A stretch of 64,000 nt of DNA from Callaeas wilsoni (taxonomy: Eukaryota > Chordata > Aves > Passeriformes > Callaeidae), in assembly GCA_013398955.1 (NCBI GenBank), contig VWPU01009673.1, forward strand, positions 62,001 through 126,000. The letters are read 5' to 3'. The translations under genes were made by a program, and so were the position numbers. Below, piece by piece: positions 25,818-36,919 of the stretch (positions are counted from its first letter, which is position 1; every line of letters starts with the position of its first letter). The notes beneath the pieces were generated by a model. The model made no database searches, was not told the DNA's origin, and saw nothing but the letters and a program-made list of their open reading frames with translations.

Positions 25818-26286
25818 GTGAGCACTGCTGGTGTTTCTGGGGGTGAGGGCTTCGGGGACATACTGAAAGTATGGAAGCAAGGGTAAGGGAGAGTAGGGTT
25901 CATTCCTTTAGCAGGACATGATAAATGACTACACTGTTTACCAGATGTAGGACTTTTTCTCACTTTTTTAGTGTACTATTTTTAAAATCCTTTGAATAGT
26001 TCAGAAATTAATCTCTCTGAGTCTAGCCCTTAATCAATGGCTGCTTTTTTTCATGTGAAAGAGGAAAATTGGAGGGAAAATATTAACTCTTTCCAAACAC
26101 CTATCAAGGGACACCTTCGAGGATGGTTTTGATTTCTGCGTGTGGGTTTCTCCTGTCAGTGCTTTCATTTAGAACACCTCAAACAAGACTAAGAAGTGCT
26201 GCTCTGCTCTGTGACTTTCATGAGCCACTTCATGTACTCACAGTAATGAGCACATTTAAAGTCTGTCCACATTTATTTCCCACCAG
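25818..26286 (+). other. SLC7A11 intron 8
   Basis: A 469-base GT-AG intron, the shortest in the window, ending in TTTCCCACCAG. No internal feature was seen. Confidence 0.85.
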
Positions 26287-26383
26287 GATGTTCTTCGTTG
26301 CATCCCGTGAGGGTCACCTTCCAGAAATTCTCTCCATGATTCATGTCCGCAAGCACACTCCTCTGCCAGCTGTCATTGTTTTG
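26287..26383 (+). CDS. SLC7A11: SLC7A11 (xCT) exon 9: conserved REG loop and start of TM9
   Basis: A 97-base exon: one base completes the Arg codon begun in exon 8, then 32 codons [21 protein letters not shown]. This is the most conserved stretch in the window; only the first residues differ from human (MFF for LFY). It encodes the cytosolic loop after TM8 ([20 protein letters not shown]) and the start of TM9, human residues about 340-372. The acceptor CAG ends at 26286 and the donor GTAAAT starts at 26384. It ends in phase 0. Confidence 0.97.
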
Positions 26384-27166
26384 GTAAATCATACAAACAA
26401 ATGTTCCTGCACTAAAATTCATATTACAGACTTGCTCTGGAGGATTCAAAGCGAATTTGGGCACTGCTTGAGTCTCATTTGTTAATGTGAACATGGGCTT
26501 TGGGCAGGGCGGAGGACAGGAGAAAGAAATGAGATTTGGGAGTTGTTCTTATCCTATCGTCTCCTCCTTGCTTTCTTGCCTATCACTGGAATATAATTCA
26601 TATCTTATTGCTCTGAATTTCTAAGGATCTGCTAGTGATGAGCTAGTTCCCTTTCAGAGAAACAAATTCCAGTTAAACAAAAAAGGGATTCAGTTAACTG
26701 AAAGTTGAACTAAGCGCCAACATCTAGGAGTACCCTAAAGGCTCGTTGTACTACCTTATAGTGAAAAATGTGAACAGTTTTGCACTAAGATAATGGAGGG
26801 GGAACCCTCAGCAGTCCAGCATAGTGGTGATTAAAAAAATGAGAGAACATGTGCCTGGGAAATAGTCTGGGAATTTTCTAAGGAAAACCACTGGTGCTTT
26901 AGTGGAAATCCTACTACTGACTTCTAAAATAGCAGGAAAGGTAAATGTTGGCCATGTGTTTTCTTTGCAGACTAATTTGTATGGTAAAATGTTAGGACTA
27001 AATGTCAAAATACCAACTTCAAAGTTCAGTTTGCATAGTACTAGGAAGATTTTCACTTGCAGTCTTCATAATCATGGGTGTTCAGTCTCTCTTTTTGGAT
27101 CAATGACTATAGGCCTCTGCCATATTTAAGGACTTAAGCCAAAGCAAAAGATGCACCTATGAGTGT

Positions 27167-27214
27167 ATGCTAGTAAGATCAGACGCTAGTAAGATCATAT
27201 GCTAGTAAGATCAA
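27167..27214. repeat. 16-bp tandem repeat, three copies
   Basis: Three adjacent units of the form AYGCTAGTAAGATCAN (starts 27167, 27183, 27199) differ at only a couple of positions. It is a small intronic minisatellite. Confidence 0.88.
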
Positions 27215-27867
27215 GTGCTTGTGGAATTTAAATTGGTTTTTGCTATTGATGCCTTTAAGCTCACTGCTGAATTGTTGAATTTTATATGTGCACATATAGC
27301 CATGGACTTTGAAATGTTGAAAATGAGGCGGTGTGATTATGGTGAAAAGTTTTAATGAAGTTAATTTTCCATAAGCGTTTCATTTGCATTTTATTTCTTT
27401 GAGTGTAGTCATACCTTGTGGGTAAATTGCATTGGCTGTTTTTTGTGGATTGAAATGCACAAAATGTATTAATATATTATTTTTTTTCTGACAGACATTT
27501 TATGCTATTACATGTGGTCTTGTTACACCAGTGCATTGATTTCCTTTGAAAAAGTCAGATTCTCGTATAAAGATGGCTTTCCTTCAAAGATTGCAATTTT
27601 TTAGCTCATCTTATTGCAAATAGAGCAGTGGCAGGATATATTCTACATCAATAGTCATTTTAGCATTTCCCTATTTTATTTCTCCTTCCAAGTTCTGCAC
27701 ACTTTAAGAAAGAAAAGAGCTCTTGAGGATAAACTGAGAAAATGAGCATGTGTTTGAGGCTTGTTAAATTAAAAAACAAAACAAAATAAACTAACACATT
27801 TTTTTGAAATTAAGAAATCTGTTTATGTGTGTATATTGCTAGAGAAACTTCCTAGTCTGACCATTCA

Positions 27868-28520
27868 TGAGACTTCTTGACAATCACATGCCCAATGCCA
27901 GGTATGTCACTGCTGGGACCAGAGCCCCTTCATAGCGGTGGCTCTGGTCACTCGATGGGTCACCGCTGGGCTCCTGCATATCCCACTCACAGGCCAGCTT
28001 TCCCCACTGCTTCGACCCTGAGTTTCCCACGGCAGAGTATCAGATGTCTTGATCCCTAAAGCCCCTTAGTCCTGGCACAGGAACACAGAAACAGCTGAGC
28101 TGGTGTCCCTGAGGATAGACCCCCAACACAGGAATCCCATGGCTTTTATACACCGCATTCTCCCCACAAGCCTTGCTCTTCCTCCTGAGTCTTTGGTTCC
28201 TTCCCCATCTCCGTGTCCATCCACTTCACTGGCTTCACCAGTCTTCATCTGCTTTGGTATCCAAAGGGTCAGCAATTCCCAACTCCTGCTGTGTCACCTA
28301 GTATCTGTTCTTCTGGCTGGAGTCACCAATCTTCCCTACCCTTTGTTATCCCAAAGGCTGGCAGTTCATGGCCTCTTGTCTCAGGCTCCCACACAGAGCT
28401 CAGTCTGCATTTCAATCTGCATCTCAGTCTGCATTGTAATTTGCAAGCCGAGCTACTTGGACCAGAAGTATTCCTCACCAGCGTCCTGGTATTTGATAGA
28501 TGTGTGTAGTAACTCCAAGA
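27868..28520 (-). repeat. GC-rich repeat-like patch, possibly a reversed LTR
   Basis: Base composition changes abruptly to C/T-rich within AT-rich intron DNA. On the - strand there is a TATAAAAG box (28143-28150 on the + strand as CTTTTATA). At 28403-28445 a degenerate 11-12 base unit, CAGTCTGCAT, is repeated. A TATA box in an isolated GC-rich block fits the U3 region of an LTR inserted in reverse, but I could not find convincing TG/CA ends, a poly(A) signal or a target duplication. The family is unknown and the boundaries are approximate. Confidence 0.35.
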
Positions 28521-29874
28521 AGTCATGCTATCTGATTGTAATCCTGCTTTCTTGTATGTTTTCTTGATAGCTCTCCTTCACTTGCATTATCATATATAGC
28601 TTGCATTATAGTTATAACATATTTGAAACTTTTAGAGGCTGAGTCTGTAGAGAAGAATTTTGCCCAATATAAATCAGTTGTACAATTTCCATTGATATTT
28701 ACATAGGTGTTTGCTTAATATCTATGTGTAAGGAACCAAGTACTTTATAAGTCGTTAGAGGTTGGAGGCCAGAGACCCACATTTGAAATATTGATCCTTC
28801 TGATTCAAATCCATGTTGTCTGCACTGCTTTGACAAAAAAGAGAAAGACTGTGAATCTAGATAAATCATACAAGTTAGTTTTCTCTGTGTAAAGATTTAG
28901 CCCAGTGTTTTACAGCATCTGTAGTTGATTTCACCTGTTGCCTTGTTATAAACCTAAAGGCTCTCACTTCCAGGATCTTCCCTCTTGCTGAAGAATGAGG
29001 GATATGGTAAATTTGACTTATTCCTTCATGCCCAAATGCAAGGACACTTTTTGTCCAGATACTACTTTGAAATAGATCCATGTGGCCTACACCAACCATC
29101 TAACTCATGTCAAAACACCCTGGTTTATACATAACCTCCTGCCTGCCTCACAGAAGCCTTGTACCTCAGATTAACTTTTTTATGAGGAACTGTGTTTATT
29201 CTGGTGTCCCCTCTCGTTTTTGCTCTTCAGTAGCTGCCTGAGTGACAGCTAAATTCTTCCTTCTGCTTATAAATATTTGCATTTACAATGTGCAATAAGT
29301 CTACACTCTGCAAGTCTGAAAGGCAAACCCAACCTGGTGGCAACCTAGTGTGCCCAGCTGGCATCTCATGGTGTGGAACTGCCCCTTGCTATGTCTTCTT
29401 TGTTCACTTCTCCTTTGAAGCCTGGGGGACTAAGACTTTTTCCTTCCACAAAATACACCTAGAAACCTCTGTTTTCATATGATCAGATGTGACCAAAATT
29501 TAACTGTTCTTATAATTTGAATCAGCAATGAGCAAGTAAACCTGCAGTGGGCTCATATCCCATGAGAATGCTGCCTAGGATGCTCCAGCACCTTGGTGGT
29601 GCAGTGTGCCTGTGTATTTTTGTCTGGGTCACAGGGGACAGATTTATATTGACTATGTGTGGCCACCCAGGACAGAGATATACTGATCCAAAGTGGTCTC
29701 AGGGGACAGCTAGACATTGATCACACACCTGACAAAGGCAAGCCTGAAGTCTGTGGTACTCAGGTGAGCATAAGGCTGTGCTGCTTGTCCCTGTAGAAAA
29801 ATTTGACATCACTGCTGTGAAATAATAGAGATTGATCTACTAAACCCCTCTTATGCTCTGAATTTCTTTTGCAG

Positions 29875-30024
29875 CATCCTCTCACAATGATAATGTTATT
29901 CAGCGGGGATCTCTACAGCCTCTTGAATTTTCTCAGCTTTGCCAGGTGGCTTTTTATTGGACTAGTAGTTGCTGGGTTGATTTATCTCAGATATAAACGT
30001 CCTGATATGCCTCGTCCTTTCAAG
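29875..30024 (+). CDS. SLC7A11: SLC7A11 (xCT) exon 10: TM9-TM10
   Basis: A 150-base exon of exactly 50 codons in phase 0 at both ends: [13 protein letters not shown].. through [11 protein letters not shown] and [16 protein letters not shown] (human residues about 373-422). It encodes the rest of TM9 and all of TM10. By counting, the Arg in SFARWLF is human Arg396, which structural work on xCT implicates in recognising the anionic substrates; it is retained. Differences from human include Tyr for Asp in GDLYSLL and RPDMPRP for CPDMHRP. The acceptor CAG ends at 29874 and the donor GTAACA starts at 30025. Confidence 0.97.
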
Positions 30025-31747
30025 GTAACATCTGCTCTCTACTCTTTTACATGAATCCTCCCTCCTCTCCATCCTGTAGTCAGACAGCAAGGGAGCATTT
30101 TCTGATGTAACAAGCTAACCTCTTTTTCAGGAGAAACAGGGTTAAGAGAAAACAGTTTTGCAGTGAAGGCTGAGAGTTTTCCTGCAAGGTCCCCAGTGCT
30201 ACCCCAGCTGCGTTCCATTCTGGAAAAGAATTCTTGCCTCTTCCCTATGCTTGAGGGGCAGAGACTGAAGCTGCTGTGCTGAGATGAAGGCATTTGCTCA
30301 GTTTTGCCTGTCTATTGTGTTCAGGCTGTGTGGTGTGAGCTGTGTGATGCAAGCTGTGTGAAAATACCTTGCTTGAGCCCTCTGCAGTCACAGAGGGTTC
30401 AGACTGCAAATATCAGTGTTACATGTGCCAACCTGATTTTCAGCCAGTCCTCTATTTAATGTCTCCTTTGGTAAAGGTCTGGATAATTTTACCACCAAAA
30501 AGTCATGTCAAGCATTAAGAATTTATGAGAGAGAGCATTTATGTCATTGCATATCCAATATCAAATATGCCAATTTTCTGTGCAAATTAGTGGTTAGTGT
30601 GATTATTGTAATATTTGGCCCTTGCAGTGGATTTGCAGGCAGAGTTATTGTGAACCCAGAAAGAAAATGCTAATACTCCAGCCCCTTGAATAGTAGCTAT
30701 TTTGGTCTTGGTTCTGCTATTTTTCTTGCTTGTTCTAAGTAACGTCTTACAAAGTAAATTGTCCCATTGTGTATCCAGAAAGATAATATCCATCATCAAA
30801 AAAAAAAAGAGAAATATATCCCTATTTAGATGCTGTCAAGAAGACTATTTTATTAAGAACTAAGAATGTGTATTGTTGCGTTCTTGTAGGTATATTAGTA
30901 AAGAACAGTGAACAGTACAACCTATTTTGCTTTGATTAAAAAAAAATGCTTTGACAGTGCACAAAAGAGAAACAGTAATGCTTTGAGGCATGAAAGGAAG
31001 AGAAAAATCTCCAAGGAATTCTCAATTCTCGATTACACTTAATGTCTCATAAACCATGCCTGTAGGCACTTCCTTCAGAGAGCTGCTAACAGAGTGATTG
31101 TATTGGTGTTCTTGAAAATTGAGCAAATAAATTTGGTATGGTTACTTTGTGTGCTTTCAACAGTGACACTGGCAATGCTATCAGTCATACAGTCAGAAAG
31201 TGCTTTTTCAATGGCTATCAGGTGCATAACACTATCAAATATCTTCATCACTAGTCAAATTACTGTTTAATTTGCTCTCTTCCTGCTAGATTTTGGTTTT
31301 TACCTTAGGAAGAAAATCAATATGTTCTTAATAGTTTTAAAAGGTAACTTGAGCTCCTGGTTGTGTTTTAAAATGTTTTCTAATGGGTAATTATCAAAGT
31401 GGAAATCTTTACTGTGGTTAGAGCTGCTTATGTGCTGGAGGATTAGAGGAAGGACTTTTACAATGTAACTTATTTACAGTCCTTACATTTTAAAGGATGT
31501 AAAACACTGGAGTGTTTTAGAGTGTAATTGTGAGACTTTTGTGGTACTCACTGCATAGCAGTTGGCAGGGCTTGGCTTCTGCAGTCACTGACATTTTGTG
31601 TGCCTGTTCTAGATACCCGCATTTCTCCAGAACTGTCCTATACTGCTGGGTCTTATCCAATTTACATTTCATGGGAAGTTAAATGCCTTAGTCATTACTT
31701 TACATTGACTTTATTATTTAAAGGTTCTTTGTGTGGTTATTTTTCAG
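30025..31747 (+). other. SLC7A11 intron 10
   Basis: A 1,723-base GT-AG intron, AT-rich, with no repeat or second gene recognised. The acceptor TTATTTTTCAG is strong. Confidence 0.85.
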
Positions 31748-31925
31748 GTTCCTCTATTTATTCCAGCGTTGTTTTCCTTCACTTGCCTCTTCATGGTTGC
31801 ACTGTCACTTTACTCTGACCCAGTGAACACAGGGATTGGATTTGCAATAACCCTGACTGGCATTCCTGCCTATTACCTCTTTATTGTATGGGACAATAAG
31901 CCAAAGTGGTTCAGAAAGCTTCTAG
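31748..31925 (+). CDS. SLC7A11: SLC7A11 (xCT) exon 11: TM11-TM12
   Basis: A 178-base exon of 59 codons plus one base: [20 protein letters not shown], then [20 protein letters not shown] and [19 protein letters not shown] (human residues about 423-481). It encodes the last two membrane helices and the start of the cytosolic C-terminal tail. The membrane helices are nearly invariant; the juxtamembrane tail WFRKLLG differs from human WFRIMSE. The acceptor CAG ends at 31747 and the donor GTAAGT starts at 31926. The split Gly codon is completed by exon 12. Confidence 0.97.
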
Positions 31926-34900
31926 GTAAGTCCTGGTGTGGGACCTCTCTCCTTCATACTGACTCCAGGAGTTTCTCAGAGCTCTCCTCGTGTTATGAAA
32001 TCCTTTGGATCGATGCTCTCAGCTGCTGTGAGCCCGGGGTGACGACGCAAGTTGCTTTTGGGCACATGCTCTCTAGCATTGCTCTGCCAGTGGCAATCAA
32101 TGTCCCCTAACTAATGAGGTACATTCACAGCAAGGCTGTTCTTCAGCCAGTGATTGATTTTAAATGACTGATGCTTCTTCCTCTCCCTCCCCTACAAACA
32201 TCTAATTCCTTTTAAATCACCATCACCTTCTCCTGACTGTGTCTCTGTGCTAATAGAGACAGTACTGTACTCCTTGGACAATCTGTTTGGAATCTTGAGC
32301 AAAACAACTGTGATGACAGGATGAGCTTGGGCTTCCCTCCTGAGACCATGTGTCTGTGGACCACTGAGGAATATTTGGAATTGGACAGGTTCAGGCAGGT
32401 TGGGCATGGAGATACTGTCCTTAGCAGTGTCTCCTGACAAGGTGATAGCAACATATACCGTGGCTGACATGCCTCTATGGAAATTATTTCTGTGCTTCAT
32501 GAAGAATGACTTCTGTGTGACTTGGCTAGTAGTATTTCATGCCTGAAATACACTGAGAATCCTTTCTGTACCATTTTTGAAAGATTTTGAAAGGATTTCT
32601 GGAAGTTCTGGTGTGTTATAGAAGGATTATTTGGAACATTTCCATTAGAAGTCAGTATCATTTATTACAGTTCTTCATTCTCATTTTTTTGTTACTCAGG
32701 ATGATAGGCTTCCAAAATAAAGGGAATTTTCAAAACTGGAAATAAGACTATTGGCAAAATATTTCAGGAATGATGGACAATTTATTAATCAAAACCAAAA
32801 GAAAATTAATTTTGCTTGCAAAACTAAAACTCAACCTGTGAAATCTTTAAGTAAAAATAGTTTATTTCTATAGATGCTGAATCAAAAGTGCATATTGTCT
32901 TCTGTGCTTCAGTCTTAATTGATGATTTAAAATGAGCTGCTCACAAGAAAAGAATAGTGCTTTTATATGTAATTACAGTATAACCAGTTGTATATATATT
33001 CTCAATATGAATATGTTATAGAGTTATATCCTATCTGCTGTAGAATATGTGAATTTCCCTCTCAATGCATGCTGGGAAGTCCATAGGCAATAGGGCAGAA
33101 AGTATTTACAGAAACAGATGTTAGTTTAAGGCTAGTAAACTCTTAATTTTATAGCCAAAAAGTTATAAATTACTTGCCGTGTCCTGGGAATGGGTAGAAA
33201 CCTTCAGTACAAATTAAAGCAGTTGTATGCAGAAGGACATTCGATTAAGTAGTTGGGATTTAGTCTGTTTATATTTTCTCAGTCTTGACATTTAGGGTCT
33301 AGGAGTTTATCCCTTATCAAACCCAGGAGCTTTTTGGCATTTTCTGTCATGTCTCAGAGGTTTTGGAATACAGCTACTTTAATCTTTGGCCATGGGATGC
33401 CAGTGTTGAACTACATTACTTGGGCAAGAGAAAGAATATTCTCTTTAAGATAGACTGGATAGATGTGAAGATTTTTCTGCCAGCTGTGACAATGAAGGTG
33501 AATAATTTCTAGCTCTTGAGATAACGCAAAATTCTCTTCCTAGAAAGAAGTCTTTGTGCCTGTGTCATATCTGTGGATGGGCATGGTGTACTGGCTCAGA
33601 GAGGAAGGCAGCAGAAGCCAATCAGTGAGGGAAACAGCTTGATTGCTTTGCAATTATTATACTCAAAATAACAACCGTAATGACAGAAAACTGATGCTGA
33701 CAGTTTTGAGGTGGAGCAGAGTGGAGATTTACTTGTGAAATAAACAGATTTTTTTTCCCTAAGAAGAAGCAATAAACCTTCTGTGTGGAGTCATTAAGCT
33801 GGCATTATTTTGTGAGTGTTAAGGGAGACCCATTGTATAGCCTGAGACCATTTACAAAAGGTATTGAATGAGGATAAATTCATTTAAGGCACCTATGTGA
33901 GATATACAAAAGAAATTGGGCAGCTGCAAGCTTGATATTCTAACCTTGAAACAATGTCTTACATAGGCATGAAAGTCTAATTCCAGACACGAGGTAAAGG
34001 ACAGTATAAAAAAATGGGATTGTCATTTAAGAGGTAGATTTTTGCCAGAGTAACTGGGCAACTTTCTATGACAAGGTAAATTATTATTTTACAAATGAGA
34101 ATGTGATGAATCCAATCTACTTAGACTTAAACAAAGCATTTTGCATGGTACCAGAGGGGAAGTAGGAGCCGGCTATTCTGAACACACTGCTGTGCTACCA
34201 GTAGTGTTCCCAAGCTGCTTCATGTGCCCAGATCAGCGCATGGGCAGCTGGTGTGGGGCTTTGAAAAGTCACCTGCTTGAGGCATTGACTGGTTCATCTG
34301 CCCAGCTGTGCTCTGGCAATAAGAGATGGCTGTTGCTCATAAACCCCATAAGGTGCAAATACTCATGGGTACAGACCAGCCCCACATAAGGTCAGAGGGA
34401 ATATCCTGAACAGGTTTGTAAGGATTAGAGGAGAGAGATATTGAGCAGCCAGAATGAGTAGCGGGATAAAAGAGCCAGCCTGAAGATACACATATTTCTG
34501 AAAGGAGTTTCAGGCTGATTACACTAACAGATCCCTCGAGTGGATTACCCGAGGAATCCTCTCCCAAGGCTGGATGTCTTTGTTCTATATTTAGGGCATT
34601 TACATTGCCCATTCTCCTTACAAAATTACTGCATTGAACAAAAGGTAACTTTGCAGTTTGTAGGGTTTGTCGATTCTGGGATGGTATTTTGCAATGAGAA
34701 TAACATTTTGTTCTCTCCTCTTCCAAAGGAATTTTGCTGTAGCACTGAATGTGCTGGGACAAATAATTTCCAGCTAGTCCAGGCTTCATTTGAGCTCTGC
34801 ATTCTTGCTTTTTGTAAAACTAATGTGAAAATGAAAAAAGTTGAGCTAAGCAAATCCTAAGCAGCACATCAGCGTGTGAAAGGATGCGTCACCAGGAGGA

Positions 34901-36851
34901 GAATGCTTCTATCTGCACTTCCTCAGTTGAAAACCCAACCTTATACTTAAAATATCTATTTCTTTACAGTGGGTTGTATTGTGAGGATGTAAAAAGTTGA
35001 ATTCTACTTTTTTTCATAGCTGAGACCTTGCTGGAAATGAGATCTCTATATAACAAAATGTCTCTGCCCGGGTTGTTTAGCAACACCAGAGGATGACACT
35101 TGCTCACTTAGGACAAAGTGTTATATGCTCAATTTGCTTCTCTTTGTCGAGTTTGTGATGGGATCCATGGGAAATTATCTCAGCATTTTGTTGTTACAGG
35201 TTTCATGTCCAGTCATATATATATGCGATAAAATTCTTGCTTTCTTTCCTCACCTAAACTTTATGTGGTGCTTGTGTGGATACAAGGTCTGGGTTTTTTT
35301 AATAAAGGTTGTTCCCTGGGACCCATTTGCAGTGAATTTTCCTCTCAAAAAGGGAAAATTAGGATTTAAAGTGGCTGGGGAAGTTATCTGCACTGTCATG
35401 GTATGTTAAGTTGTCTTGTGAAAAATGCGAAACTGGTCCTGTAACTCTAGGTACTGCTTCAAGCAGACAACATAGAGGTACTGACTGGAAACAGACTGGA
35501 ACATTTTCATAGGGGAAAATGCTCTTTATACTGATTTATTCTGAGTACATTGCAACCAAAAAATGCAAAGAATGCCAGCCCCCCCAACTTGTCTGCTCCA
35601 ATGTGGCTTCATCACAGGAGAGAGAAACTGCTGCATGGAAATGGAGCACTGGGCAAGGTCTTGCTGCTGGTGGGTCTGTCCACTTAGGTGAACAAAATCA
35701 CAACCAGCTCTAGAGATGCCCAGGATTTCCCTCTGCTGCCGTGCCCTTTTCCAAGAGCCGTTATGCCATTGCTCAGCTTCATAAAATTCTCTTTTTCCCT
35801 TTGCTTGTCCTCAAAGCTGGAAGAGCTGGGATGTCAGGGGCGAAGCCCTTCTGTTTTCCTGCTGCTGACTTTCCTCCTGTCCTTCATCCTTGCTACACTC
35901 AGCCCAGCTATGATGTCCCCACTATGGGTGGGGAAGGCAGATGAGAGGAAAATGCAATGCCTGGAGACTCTCAGCCTCTCTGCCCCTATCAGTTTGCAGT
36001 CTAAGGGCAACCTGGCTTTGCACTGAACTGGTGACATCCAGAGAAAAGAGGAAAGGATGGTAGAATCTGCCTTAGACAGGAGGTCAGAGAAGTGGTTTCA
36101 GTTCATATCTTCTGTGAGTTGCACTGTTTTACCCTCCTGGCTTTGCACTGTGTCAATGTCAACATTCATGCCAGATGTTCAAGGAAAATCAGAACTTTCT
36201 TTTACAACAATTTCTGCTTATTTAAAATAGGATACTAAAAAAGAGTGATAAGTGAAAGGAATTGTAAGAAAATGTTATTTTACTATTCTATATGTGCTGT
36301 ATGTGAATTAACTGGGCCATTTACGTATCAGTACCCTAAAAAGAAAACCACCAAAAGCACCAGAAGGAAATAAATGTCCAGAGTGACAAAAAGAAAACAT
36401 GAAGTTGCTTTGGATGGGTGACTTTTGGTTTTTTTCTTTTGCTTAGGCAGGTCTTGGCACAGGTAAATTAATTTATTTGAACTCTTCCAGACTTTTATTT
36501 CAACATAACATCTTGATTAAAACTAAGCAGTTATGCAGAGTAGTCATTTTTTAAGATAGCCTTTAAAAGCATGCAGAGTTTTATTGAATAAGATTATATG
36601 TCCATACCCTTCCATTATTATTGTATATGCATAGCCTTGGATCAGAGGCACAGAAAACAGTTAAAGAGAGGAAAATTTTGAGTTTAAATGATATATGTAT
36701 GTGAATATGTATATGTGATATATATGACCTGTGTGAAGTCTGTGTGCAAGTAGACTGTAGAAGCTAAGATAGTTTTTCTGACTACTTCTCTTTCTTCATC
36801 TCTCCTGCAAAATCTGGTACACATACCATGTGTATGCTTTTATCTTTGCAG
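31926..36851 (+). other. SLC7A11 intron 11
   Basis: A 4,926-base GT-AG intron, the longest with both ends in the window. It contains a degraded CR1 reverse-transcriptase fragment at 34074-34152. The rest is AT-rich and unremarkable. The acceptor is TATCTTTGCAG. Confidence 0.85.
34074..34152 (+). repeat. CR1 LINE ORF2 reverse-transcriptase remnant
   Basis: In one frame the DNA reads FYDKVNYYFTN followed by IYLDLNKAF. This matches in order and spacing the CR1 ORF2 segment that carries RT motif A (typically FYD..VYLDFSKAFDTV). The catalytic Asp in YLDL is present, but the second part of the motif is degraded and the frame is closed soon on both sides. The element is a dead fragment, and how far it extends beyond this window of similarity is unclear. 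Confidence 0.6.
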
Positions 36852-36919
36852 GCAGGGTAACCATAACATTGCAAATCCTCTTGGAAGTCATCCCAGCAGA
36901 GGAAGATCAGAAATCATGA
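36852..36919 (+). CDS. SLC7A11: SLC7A11 (xCT) exon 12: C-terminal tail and stop
   Basis: The last coding exon finishes the split Gly codon and adds 21 codons, RVTITLQILLEVIPAEEDQKS, before TGA at 36917-36919. It aligns with the human tail (ITRTLQIILEVVPEEDKL), giving a protein about two residues longer than the human 501 if the N-terminal part is of equal length. The cytosolic tail is the least conserved part of the transporter in this window. The acceptor GCAG ends at 36851. The 3' UTR follows directly. Confidence 0.95.

Larger units (their letters stand above)
26384..29874 (+). other. SLC7A11 intron 9
   Basis: A 3,491-base GT-AG intron. It holds a 16-bp tandem triplication (27167-27214) and a GC-rich, repeat-like patch (27868-28520), listed separately. 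The remainder is AT-rich with nothing recognised. The acceptor is TTTCTTTTGCAG. Confidence 0.85.

Noticed and set aside
28103..28567. 154-codon open frame in intron 9
   Set aside because: C/T-rich repeat-like patch. The frame is a by-product of low stop-codon density, with no domain.
31733..32110. 125-codon continuous frame through exon 11
   Set aside because: Only 31748-31925 is exon. The rest is read-through into intron 11 after a consensus GTAAGT donor, and homology to xCT stops there.
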